Source of the DNA: Hyphomicrobiales bacterium
Lineage (GTDB): Bacteria; Pseudomonadota; Alphaproteobacteria; Rhizobiales; Rhizobiaceae
Assembly (NCBI GenBank): GCA_900473915.1
Contig: UCNG01000022.1
Span: 20,680-84,679, forward strand
Direction of reading: 5' to 3'
Length of the DNA stretch: 64,000 bases
The notes beneath the pieces are model-generated. The model was not told where the DNA came from and searched no databases. It was given only the letters and a program-made list of their open reading frames with translations. The position numbers and the translations under genes are program-made. Shown in pieces: positions 57,039-64,000 of this stretch (position 1 is the stretch's first letter; every line of letters starts with the position of its first letter).

Positions 57039-57917
57039 ATGGCCGACGTCCATCAGAAAAATCACGACTATCATATCATCGCGCCCAGCCCTTGGCCGTT
57101 TTTGAGCTCTGTGGGTGCATTCGTGCTGGCCGTCGGCGGCATTGCCTGGATGCGTTATATCAATGCCGGTGAACTGCCGTTCTTTGGTCTCAACGTGGTG
57201 ACGCCATGGATTTTCTTCATCGGCCTCGCGATCGTGCTCTACTGCATGTATGGCTGGTGGTCGGATACGATCAAGGAAGGGCATGAGGGACACCATACCC
57301 GTGTCGTATCGCTGCATCTGCGCTATGGCATGATCATGTTTATCGCCTCGGAAGTCATGTTCTTCGTGGCATGGTTCTGGGCATTCTTCGATGCGAGCCT
57401 TTTCCCGAATGAAGTGCATCAGGTAGCGCGTGCCACATTCACGGGCGGCGTCTGGCCTCCAAAGGGCATCGAGGTTCTCGATCCGCTGCATCTGCCGCTC
57501 TACAACACCGTGATCCTGCTTCTGTCGGGCACGACCCTGACCTGGGCTCACCACGCGCTGTTGCATAATGACCGCAAGGGTATGATCACCGGTCTGGCGA
57601 TTACTGTAGCTCTGGGTGTCCTGTTCTCCTTCGTCCAGGCATATGAGTACATTCACGCTCCGTTTGCGTTCAAGGACTCCATCTACGGCGCGACCTTCTT
57701 CATGGCGACCGGTTTCCACGGCTTCCACGTTCTCGTCGGGACGATTTTCCTTCTGGTCTGCCTTTTCCGTGCCATTGGCGGTGACTTCACGCCAAAACAG
57801 CATTTCGGTTTCGAAGCCGCTGCCTGGTATTGGCATTTCGTTGACGTGGTCTGGTTGTTCCTCTTCTTCGCCATCTATGTGTGGGGCGGCTGGGGCGCGC
57901 CGATGCACGCCGGCTGA
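57039..57917 (+). CDS. coxC: Cytochrome c oxidase subunit III
   Basis: A 292-residue subunit with seven membrane helices that stabilises the oxidase core. The N-terminal [55 protein letters not shown] and the C-terminal [20 protein letters not shown] are standard features of subunit III. I chose ATG 57039 with GGGGAGAGAC upstream; the frame from 56967 runs through the hairpin region. A terminator follows at 57940. Confidence 0.97.
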   Translation: MADVHQKNHDYHIIAPSPWPFLSSVGAFVLAVGGIAWMRYINAGELPFFGLNVVTPWIFFIGLAIVLYCMYGWWSDTIKEGHEGHHTRVVSLHLRYGMIMFIASEVMFFVAWFWAFFDASLFPNEVHQVARATFTGGVWPPKGIEVLDPLHLPLYNTVILLLSGTTLTWAHHALLHNDRKGMITGLAITVALGVLFSFVQAYEYIHAPFAFKDSIYGATFFMATGFHGFHVLVGTIFLLVCLFRAIGGDFTPKQHFGFEAAAWYWHFVDVVWLFLFFAIYVWGGWGAPMHAG

Positions 57918-57939
57918 TCGTTGGATCACCTGTTCGAAA

Positions 57940-57972
57940 GGCGGCCCTGGCGACATGGCCGCCTTTTGTTTA
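57940..57972 (+). terminator. Terminator of coxC
   Basis: GGCGGCC and GGCCGCC are perfect 7-base arms around a 10-base loop, followed by TTTTGTTT. Transcripts that pass it carry the DUF983 and SURF1 genes. Confidence 0.85.
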
Positions 57973-57997
57973 TCGAATGACGAAAAGGGGAAAACTG

Positions 57998-58381
57998 ATG
58001 CCGGACCAGAATATCTATCCCGCAGTCGATCCGATCAAAAGTGGCATTGCGGGGCGCTGCCCCCGCTGTGGCGAAGGAAAACTGTTCAATGGCTTTCTGA
58101 AGGTCGCCCCGCGTTGCAAGACCTGCGGACTGGATTACTCTTTTGCGGATTCCGGCGACGGACCCGCGGCATTCGTCATTCTTATCATCGGTTTCATCGT
58201 CGTCGGTCTTGCGTTGTGGATGGAAGTAAATGTCGGGCCGCCTCTCTGGGTGCATTTCATCTTGTGGGTGCCGCTCGCGATCCTTCTCAGCCTTGTAGCC
58301 ATGCGATGGGCCAAAGGCATTCTCATCAATATGCAATATCGCCATAAAGCCGAGCAGGGGCGTCTGGACAGCAACAAATGA
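57998..58381 (+). CDS. DUF983 protein with zinc ribbon
   Basis: A 127-residue protein. Two CxxC pairs (GRCPRCGEG near residue 20 and RCKTCGLDY near residue 41) form a likely zinc ribbon, followed by two membrane helices (FVILIIGFIVVGLALWM and VHFILWVPLAILLSLVAM). DUF983 proteins travel with cox genes in alphaproteobacteria, so an assembly role is likely, though untested. I chose ATG 57998 with AAGGGG 7 bases upstream. It overlaps the SURF1 gene at ATGA. Confidence 0.9.
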   Translation: MPDQNIYPAVDPIKSGIAGRCPRCGEGKLFNGFLKVAPRCKTCGLDYSFADSGDGPAAFVILIIGFIVVGLALWMEVNVGPPLWVHFILWVPLAILLSLVAMRWAKGILINMQYRHKAEQGRLDSNK

Positions 58382-59172
58382 CGCTGGAACACACAACGCG
58401 CCGTTTCCCGTGGGGCATCGTCATTGCGTCTGCCATCGCGCTCGTCATTTTGCTGGCGTTGGGCACATGGCAGGTGGAACGTCTGCAGTGGAAGGAAGCG
58501 CTTATCGCTTCAACTGAACAGCGCATTCACGAACCGCCATTGCCGCTTTCCGAAATGGAGAAAGTCTACAAGCAGGAAGGAACAGTCGAGTATCGTCCGG
58601 TGACGGTTTCGGGTACCTTCATGCATCAGGGCGAGCGGCATTTTCTCGCCACGCATGACGGGGCCGCCGGTTACAATGTCTATACGCCGCTGATGCTGGA
58701 GGACGGGCGCTTCGTTCTGGTTAATCGCGGCTTTGTTCCATACGAGAAAAAAGATCCGACGACGCGTATCGAAGGGCAGGTCGACGGCCCGGTCAGTGTG
58801 ACCGGTCTGGCGCGCGATCCATTGTCGGCGAAGCCGGGCTTCTTCCTGCCCGACAATGATACGCCCAAGAATATTTTCTACTGGAAAGACTGGACTGCGA
58901 TGGCAGAAAGCGCTGACCTGCCAAATCTGGATGAGGTCGTGCCGTTCTTCATTGATGCCGACAACAAGCCCAATCCGGGTGGTCTACCCATTGGTGGCGT
59001 GACGATTATCGACTTTCCCAATAACCATCTGCAATATGCTGCGACGTGGTATGGCCTTGCTCTGGCCCTGTTGGGGGTTGTCGGAACGTGGTTGTGGCGC
59101 TATCGCTATCACAGGAAAAGTGGCGACCGGCTTTCCGTCCCGGACAGGGAGAAGAAAGACGAAGAGGGTTGA
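58378..59172 (+). CDS. SURF1 family oxidase assembly protein
   Basis: A 264-residue membrane protein that assists heme a insertion into subunit I. Two helices at the ends (IVIASAIALVILLALGTWQ and YAATWYGLALALLGVVGTW) surround a periplasmic domain. GTWQVERLQWKE near residue 27, EYRPVTVSGTF and the C-terminal NNHLQYAATWYGLA are the SURF1/Shy1 signature. It overlaps the DUF983 gene by 4 bases, so the two are coupled. Confidence 0.94.
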   Translation: MTLEHTTRRFPWGIVIASAIALVILLALGTWQVERLQWKEALIASTEQRIHEPPLPLSEMEKVYKQEGTVEYRPVTVSGTFMHQGERHFLATHDGAAGYNVYTPLMLEDGRFVLVNRGFVPYEKKDPTTRIEGQVDGPVSVTGLARDPLSAKPGFFLPDNDTPKNIFYWKDWTAMAESADLPNLDEVVPFFIDADNKPNPGGLPIGGVTIIDFPNNHLQYAATWYGLALALLGVVGTWLWRYRYHRKSGDRLSVPDREKKDEEG

Positions 59173-59244
59173 GGGGTTGACAATGGCTGCGTTGCGGCCC
59201 AACTCCCAGTCTGACTTTCAAGCCCAACTTTGCGAGCACGCTTC

Positions 59245-60288
59245 ATGATCGATCAGCGACCACCACTGGAAATTCGCCTTTGCGGCCCACGCGGCTTTTG
59301 CGCCGGGGTGGACCGGGCGATCCAGATTGTCGTGCTGGCGCTGAAGAAATATGGCGCGCCGGTCTATGTACGCCATGAGATCGTGCATAACCGCTATGTC
59401 GTCGAGGGCCTGCAATCGCGCGGCGCGATCTTCGTCGAGGAATTGGATGAAATCCCGGCGGAGCATCGTGACCAGCCTGTGGTGTTTTCCGCTCATGGAG
59501 TGCCGAAATCGGTGCCAGCCGATGCGGAAGCCAAGAACCTGTTCTATCTCGATGCAACCTGTCCCCTTGTTTCCAAGGTGCACAAGCAGGCCATGCGCCA
59601 TCAGCGCCTTGGCCGCCACGTCATTCTGATTGGCCATTCCGGCCATCCGGAAGTGATCGGCACCATGGGGCAATTGCCTGACGGTGCGGTGACGCTGATC
59701 GAAACGGTTGAGGACGCGCGCAACTGCCATTTCGAAGACGAGAACAATCTCGGTTTTGTGACGCAGACGACGCTTTCCGTCGATGATACGGCAGGCATTA
59801 TCGAAGAATTGCAGGCGCGCTTTCCGAACCTTTCGGCCCCGGCTGCGGAATCGATTTGTTACGCCACGACCAACCGGCAAGATGCGGTACGTTCCGCCGC
59901 GCCGGGATGCGATCTGTTTCTGATCGTCGGTGCGCCGAACTCTTCCAATTCCAAGCGTCTGGTTGAAGTAGCGGAAAAGGCGGGCGCGCGCATGTCGATG
60001 CTGGTTCAGCGTGCCGCCGATATCGAATGGGACCGCATCGGCGACATATCGGTGGTGGGCCTGTCGGCAGGGGCGTCAGCGCCTGAAATTATCGTCGATG
60101 AAATCATCGATGCTTTCAAGGCGCGCTTCAATGTGAAGATCGAACTGGCGGAAACCACGGTTGAAACCGAAAATTTCCTTGTGAATCGTGAAATTCGCGA
60201 CGTGGAACTGACTGTGCAGGACATGGCGTTCGTCAATGGGGAACATCGGGTGGTTGGCATTCCAAAACTGATGCCCAAGGACATATAA
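59245..60288 (+). CDS. ispH: 4-hydroxy-3-methylbut-2-enyl diphosphate reductase
   Basis: A 347-residue iron-sulfur enzyme that makes IPP and DMAPP in the last MEP step. The three cluster cysteines are in [14 protein letters not shown] (GFC), [13 protein letters not shown] and [25 protein letters not shown] and [11 protein letters not shown] are substrate segments. I chose ATG 59245 ([12 protein letters not shown]); a TTG at 59230 would add 5 residues, and no strong ribosome site is seen for either. It follows the SURF1 gene by 72 bases. Confidence 0.97.
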   Translation: MIDQRPPLEIRLCGPRGFCAGVDRAIQIVVLALKKYGAPVYVRHEIVHNRYVVEGLQSRGAIFVEELDEIPAEHRDQPVVFSAHGVPKSVPADAEAKNLFYLDATCPLVSKVHKQAMRHQRLGRHVILIGHSGHPEVIGTMGQLPDGAVTLIETVEDARNCHFEDENNLGFVTQTTLSVDDTAGIIEELQARFPNLSAPAAESICYATTNRQDAVRSAAPGCDLFLIVGAPNSSNSKRLVEVAEKAGARMSMLVQRAADIEWDRIGDISVVGLSAGASAPEIIVDEIIDAFKARFNVKIELAETTVETENFLVNREIRDVELTVQDMAFVNGEHRVVGIPKLMPKDI

Positions 60289-60302
60289 GGGAAATAAGCG
60301 GC

Positions 60303-61283
60303 ATGGCCGTCTACACGGATATCAATGAAATCGAACTTGGCGCCTTCCTGCAGCAGTACGATATCGGCACACTGACATCTTACAAGGGCATTGCGGAAGG
60401 GGTGGAGAACTCCAACTATCTTCTGCATACCACATCGGGTTCGTTCATCCTGACGCTTTACGAAAAGCGCACCAATCGCGAAGACCTGCCGTTTTTCCTC
60501 GGCCTGATGCAGCATCTGGCAAGCCGGGGCCTTGAATGTCCGCAGCCGGTGGTCCGCCGTGACGGCACGACAATCGGTGAACTTGCCGGACGGCCTGCCG
60601 CGATTGTTACTTTCCTCGAAGGCATGTGGATGCGCCGCCCAACGGTCGAACATTGCGAAGCGGTTGGTGAAGGGCTGGCTCATATGCATCTGGCAGGCGC
60701 CGATTTTTCGCTACGCCGCCGCAATGGCTTGACGCTTCCCGATTGGCGCCCGTTGTGGAACCTCTCCCGTGAGCGCGCCGATATGGTAGAACCGGGTCTT
60801 GTCCGCGAGGCGGAAGCTGATCTTGATTTCCTGGAAAAGAATTGGCCTGCCGATCTGCCGCAGGGCGTGATCCATGCCGATCTTTTCCCGGATAATGTCT
60901 TTTTCCTTGGCGACAGGCTTTCGGGCTTCATCGACTTCTATTTTGCCTGCACGGATATTCTGGCCTACGACGTTGCCGTTTGCCTGAACGCCTGGTGTTT
61001 CGAAAAGGATTTTTCCTTCAATCGCACTAAGGGCGCAGCGCTTCTGCGCGGCTATACCTCGGTTCGTCCGCTTTCTGCGGCGGAAGCTGATGCGCTCCCG
61101 GTTCTGGCGCGCGGGGCGGCTATCCGCTTCATGCTGACCCGACTTTACGACTGGCTGAACGTTCCGGAAGGCAGTTTCGTGGTCAAGAAGGACCCGATGG
61201 AATATGTGCGCAAGATGCGCTTCCACCGACAGATCGAAACCGCCGCCGAATATGGCCTTGAGCAGCGGGGAGCGGCTGCGTGA
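60303..61283 (+). CDS. thrB: Homoserine kinase, aminoglycoside-kinase fold
   Basis: A 326-residue ThrB of the alphaproteobacterial type, unrelated to GHMP homoserine kinases; it phosphorylates homoserine in threonine synthesis. The N-terminal [13 protein letters not shown] is a family hallmark, the Brenner-like catalytic motif is [10 protein letters not shown] (about residues 193-202), and the metal Asp follows in [11 protein letters not shown]. It is 14 bases after ispH and overlaps rnhA at GTGA, so the three genes form one unit. Confidence 0.95.
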   Translation: MAVYTDINEIELGAFLQQYDIGTLTSYKGIAEGVENSNYLLHTTSGSFILTLYEKRTNREDLPFFLGLMQHLASRGLECPQPVVRRDGTTIGELAGRPAAIVTFLEGMWMRRPTVEHCEAVGEGLAHMHLAGADFSLRRRNGLTLPDWRPLWNLSRERADMVEPGLVREAEADLDFLEKNWPADLPQGVIHADLFPDNVFFLGDRLSGFIDFYFACTDILAYDVAVCLNAWCFEKDFSFNRTKGAALLRGYTSVRPLSAAEADALPVLARGAAIRFMLTRLYDWLNVPEGSFVVKKDPMEYVRKMRFHRQIETAAEYGLEQRGAAA

Positions 61284-61744
61284 AGCGAATTGAGGCTTTT
61301 ACGGATGGTGCGTGCTCGGGCAATCCCGGGCCCGGCGGCTGGGGTGCCATCCTGCGCTGGAATGGCAATGTCAAGGAACTGAAGGGCGGCGAAGCCGACA
61401 CCACCAACAACCGCATGGAGTTGATGGCAGCCATCTCGGCCCTTTCGGCGTTGAAGGAACCGTGCGAAGTCGATCTTTATACGGACTCGGTCTATGTGCG
61501 CGACGGCATTTCCGGCTGGATCGAAGGCTGGAAGCGCAATGGCTGGAAAACAGCAGCCAAAAAACCGGTCAAGAATGCCGAACTGTGGCAGGCGCTCGAT
61601 GAAGCGCGCAAGCCGCACAAGGTCAACTGGCATTGGATCAAGGGTCATGCCGGGCATCCGGAAAACGAACGCGCGGACGAGCTTGCTCGCGCTGGCATGG
61701 AACCGTTCAAATACGCCGGCCACCGGACTTTGAAGGTGAAATAG
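61280..61744 (+). CDS. rnhA: Ribonuclease HI
   Basis: A 154-residue enzyme that cuts RNA in RNA-DNA hybrids. All four catalytic acids are visible: Asp in [14 protein letters not shown], Glu in [10 protein letters not shown], Asp in YTDSVYV and Asp in NERADELA, with the His loop GHAGHPEN. The start is a GTG that overlaps the thrB stop by 4 bases. It is followed by a shared terminator. Confidence 0.97.
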   Translation: MKRIEAFTDGACSGNPGPGGWGAILRWNGNVKELKGGEADTTNNRMELMAAISALSALKEPCEVDLYTDSVYVRDGISGWIEGWKRNGWKTAAKKPVKNAELWQALDEARKPHKVNWHWIKGHAGHPENERADELARAGMEPFKYAGHRTLKVK

Positions 61745-61772
61745 CAAGGGCGACTTTCGCCGCCCTTGTCTT
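61745..61772. terminator. Bidirectional terminator between rnhA and the peroxiredoxin gene
   Basis: CAAGGGCG and CGCCCTTG are perfect 8-base arms around an 8-base loop, between two convergent genes. The T-rich tail is weak on both sides. Confidence 0.65.
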
Positions 61773-61776
61773 ATGC

Positions 61777-62262
61777 TTAAAGCTGTTCAAGAAGCGCTGC
61801 GGCCGCGGATGTGACCGCCTGACCCGGCTGTTCCTCGATATTGAGAGATTTCACCACGCCGTCTTCGATGATGGCAGAATAGCGCTTCGAGCGTACACCG
61901 AGGCCACCGCCGGAAAGATCGATATCGAGACCGGCCGCCTTGGTGAAGACAGCGCTGCCATCGGCGAGAAAGAGGATCTTGCCTTCGCCGCCGGTGCTCT
62001 GGGCCCACTCGCCCATGACGAATGGATCGTTTACCGCCACGACGGCGATCTGATCGACGCCCTTGGCAAGGATAGCGTCGCGGTTTTCGAGGTAGCCCGG
62101 CAGATGATTGAGGCTGCAGGTCGGCGTGAAGGCACCCGGAACGGCAAAGAGAACGACCTTCTTGCCCTTGAAGATTTCGTCGGTCGTCATTTCCTTGACG
62201 CCATCCGCAGTCTTTACCTTGAAAGTCGCTGCAGGCAGCTTGTCGCCAACTTTGATCGTCAT
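61777..62262 (-). CDS. 1-Cys peroxiredoxin, Prx5-like
   Basis: A 161-residue thiol peroxidase that reduces hydroperoxides. The peroxidatic Cys is in PGAFTPTCSLNHLPGY (about residue 49), and the partner Arg is in GVRSKRYSAII. No other Cys is present, so resolution depends on an outside thiol such as glutathione. The typical segment ILFLADGSAVFTKAAGLDIDLS places it with AhpC-TSA/Prx5 proteins of proteobacteria. I chose ATG 62262, with GAGGAG 8 bases upstream. Confidence 0.93.
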   Translation of the reverse strand: MTIKVGDKLPAATFKVKTADGVKEMTTDEIFKGKKVVLFAVPGAFTPTCSLNHLPGYLENRDAILAKGVDQIAVVAVNDPFVMGEWAQSTGGEGKILFLADGSAVFTKAAGLDIDLSGGGLGVRSKRYSAIIEDGVVKSLNIEEQPGQAVTSAAAALLEQL

Positions 62263-62399
62263 CTGTTTTCTCCTCGGGGCAGGGGTTGTTCCGCTGCCAA
62301 TTGTCAAAATTCTCATCCGCGCCGCGAAGCACGGGCGGCACAGTTAAACCGATAACAGGCCGACGGACAAATTCAAAACACGGATATGATCCGCAGCGG

Positions 62400-63200
62400 C
62401 TAATCCAGCCTCACTTGACCGGAGACGGCTTTTCCGTTCTGCACGATGGTATAATCGATCAAGGCATTGTCTGCGTTTCCATGCACTCGGGCTGCAAACT
62501 GCTGACCCGATTGCCCGTTTTCAACTGCGACAGCGTCGGAAAGCCTGACCGTGTCGCTGGCGACGAACAGTTCCGCCCGTGCTGAAGGGTCGGGAACGGT
62601 AAGGTCAAAGACGGCCTTGTCTCCTTCCCGCTTCACCTTGCTTATGCCGAACGCTGCTGTTGCCGGTGCCGGAAGCCGGTCAAATGCGGTCTCGATGATC
62701 GTGTGGGCGGCAATCGTCTGCGGTGAGGCTTGCTGCACTTTTTGTTCAAGCGCGAAATCGAATGCGGCCTGCACCGGAACGCAGATTTTCTCGCAAACGC
62801 CAAGAAAAACATCGCCCTTCAGCCGCATGTCGCCGGATGCCAGGTGAAAGATTATCGGCAGCGAGACGGGTTCCTTATACCCGATCCCGCCTTCATCGCC
62901 CCCGCCAAACCGGACAGGCGCAGGAAAGCTGATCTGTGCTTTCGCATCTCCCTCGATATTGATCTGAGGCGGAACACCCGCATCACCCGGATTGCGCCAG
63001 TAGGTTTTCCAGCCCGGCTGCAATTCGATCTGCAAGACACCGCGTCGTTCCTGGCTGGCCGCGTTGCCCGGGCCACTGTCTTCGAGAATGACGCGCACAC
63101 GCCCGCCGGGCGTCTCGGTCCAGCCGGAAGTTGTTGCCAGCGCTGGAAGTGCGAGCGACGCCAATAGAATGGGTGTGAGGGCGAATATCCGAATGTTCAT
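62400..63200 (-). CDS. DsbD-alpha-like periplasmic protein
   Basis: A 266-residue exported protein. A signal peptide ([22 protein letters not shown]) is followed by an Ig-like fold with [17 protein letters not shown] and the Cys pair in [11 protein letters not shown] (about residues 143-147), resembling the N-terminal domain of DsbD that passes electrons to periplasmic partners. The membrane and thioredoxin-like parts of DsbD are missing, so it must receive electrons from another protein, or be a stand-alone domain. ATG 63224 is a possible alternative start. The function is inferred only. Confidence 0.82.
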   Translation of the reverse strand: MNIRIFALTPILLASLALPALATTSGWTETPGGRVRVILEDSGPGNAASQERRGVLQIELQPGWKTYWRNPGDAGVPPQINIEGDAKAQISFPAPVRFGGGDEGGIGYKEPVSLPIIFHLASGDMRLKGDVFLGVCEKICVPVQAAFDFALEQKVQQASPQTIAAHTIIETAFDRLPAPATAAFGISKVKREGDKAVFDLTVPDPSARAELFVASDTVRLSDAVAVENGQSGQQFAARVHGNADNALIDYTIVQNGKAVSGQVRLD

Positions 63201-63369
63201 GGGCGGAAGATGGAATGAAAACATGGTCGCTTCAAGTCCAATAGTGCTGGCCTGCGGTTGCACCGTTTTCAGACGGGAGCAACTGCTATTCGAACGGATT
63301 TTATTCCATGGCCGGTGGTCCAAACAAATGGCCATTGTTATTTTGCCCAGTCTTGCTACCTTCATATTC

Positions 63370-63972
63370 ATGATCACTCTCAAGACGCCGAACAAGGAGC
63401 AGGGTTTTCTGAACGGGCAATTCCTGCTTGCCATGCCCGGAATGAGCGACGAGCGTTTTGCCCGGTCGGTGGTCTATATCTGTGCGCATTCCGACGAAGG
63501 CGCTATGGGTTTCATCATCAACCAGCTCCAGCCGGTCGAGTTTCCGGACCTCCTGCGCCAGATCGGGGTCATAGACGAAGATGAGCTGATTATTCTGCCA
63601 GATCGCGCGCAGCATATGATGGTGCGCAACGGCGGGCCTGTGGACCGCACACGCGGCTTCGTGCTGCATACCGACGATTATATGGTCGATTCGACCATGC
63701 CGGTTTCAGAAGATGTCTGCCTCACGGCAACGGTCGATATTCTGCGCGCCATTTACGGGGGCAGGGGGCCGTCACGCGCCCTGATGGCGCTTGGTTATTC
63801 CGGCTGGGCGCCGGGCCAAATTGAGATGGAGCTTGCCGAGAATGGCTGGCTGACCTGCGACGCGCCGCTGGATATGCTGTTCGACAGCGATATCGAGGGC
63901 AAATATTCGCGTCTGATGCTCCATATGGGCATCGATATGTCCAGGCTGGTTTCCGATGCGGGGCATGCCTGA
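63370..63972 (+). CDS. YqgE/AlgH family protein
   Basis: A 200-residue protein of the UPF0301 family. The signature [40 protein letters not shown] lies near the N-terminus (first seen at about residue 10), and [14 protein letters not shown] and [22 protein letters not shown] are conserved. Its function is unknown; a role with ruvX/yqgF-linked genes is known in other genera only. I chose ATG 63370 for the usual length; ATG 63328 (GGTGG upstream) would add 14 hydrophobic residues. It is divergent from the DsbD-like gene. Confidence 0.88.
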   Translation: MITLKTPNKEQGFLNGQFLLAMPGMSDERFARSVVYICAHSDEGAMGFIINQLQPVEFPDLLRQIGVIDEDELIILPDRAQHMMVRNGGPVDRTRGFVLHTDDYMVDSTMPVSEDVCLTATVDILRAIYGGRGPSRALMALGYSGWAPGQIEMELAENGWLTCDAPLDMLFDSDIEGKYSRLMLHMGIDMSRLVSDAGHA

Positions 63973-63991
63973 TTTAAGGGAGTAAGGCAGT

Positions 63992-64000
63992 ATGTTAAGG
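63992..64000 (+). CDS. Start of a further gene, cut by the window edge
   Basis: Only ATG TTA AGG is visible. AAGGGAG and AAGGCAG precede the ATG at 17 and 6 bases, a fair ribosome site. Nothing can be said about the product. Confidence 0.35.

Overview
The window is a stretch of housekeeping chromosome from an alphaproteobacterium of the Rhizobiales, most likely the Brucella/Ochrobactrum group. This rests on protein sequences and gene order I recognise: purD-ubiA-pdxH; aroC-ribB-HDAC-xseB-dxs-tlyA; rpsF-rpsR-DUF2232-rplI; fabD-fabG-acpP-fabF-mltG-yicC-gmk; and the cox operon running into ispH-thrB-rnhA. It also rests on moderately high GC and on small palindromic repeats of the kind common between genes in this clade. 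No searches were run, so the genus is an inference. Coding density is high. I found no rRNA, tRNA, CRISPR array, prophage, transposase or plasmid function.

Layout. 1-3.1 kb: the end of a DUF6101-type gene, then an enoyl-CoA hydratase/isomerase and acyl-CoA dehydrogenase pair (fatty acid oxidation). 3.1-3.5 kb: two palindromic repeats and the purD terminator. 3.5-12.5 kb: purD, ubiA, pdxH, a membrane diguanylate cyclase, a surface lipoprotein, a CbpA-like DnaJ, fabI, a histidine phosphatase, a metallophosphoesterase and a DUF1344 protein. 12.7-23 kb: aroC, ribB with a degenerate RibA-like half, an HDAC-like deacetylase, xseB, DedA and GlsB membrane proteins, YidB, pirin, dxs, tlyA and an RNA m5U methyltransferase. 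23-24 kb: an AT-rich island with one methyltransferase gene, the clearest sign of transfer. 24.2-33.8 kb: LOG, a PliC/MliC lysozyme inhibitor, a LysM protein, an ArsR regulator with an Atm1-type ABC exporter, psd-pssA, a small ATPase, an SDR and purF. 34-42 kb: cvpA, radA, dnaB, cfa and the rplI-DUF2232-rpsR-rpsF operon, all on the minus strand. 42.4-49.3 kb: the fab cluster, mltG, yicC and gmk. 49.4-51.9 kb: a tiny membrane protein, tldD and an IalB-like protein. 52.3-61.7 kb: cytochrome c oxidase and its assembly genes (coxB, coxA, ctaB, coxF-like, ctaG, coxC, DUF983, SURF1), then ispH, thrB and rnhA. 61.8-64 kb: a 1-Cys peroxiredoxin, a DsbD-alpha-like periplasmic protein, YqgE, and the first codons of a further gene.

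How the parts work together. Several groups form pathways: type II fatty acid synthesis (fabI, fabD, fabG, acpP, fabF) and membrane lipid maturation (psd, pssA, cfa); both ends of the MEP isoprenoid pathway (dxs, ispH) with the prenyl users ubiA and ctaB; and aa3 oxidase subunits with their heme and copper factors. The window is mostly ordinary. The points most worth a second look are the perfect hairpin that ends the ialB-like transcript while covering the tldD ribosome binding site, the ArsR-Atm1 operon with an inverted repeat on its start codon, the AT-rich methyltransferase island, and the palindromic repeat families. I saw no convincing undescribed multi-gene system.
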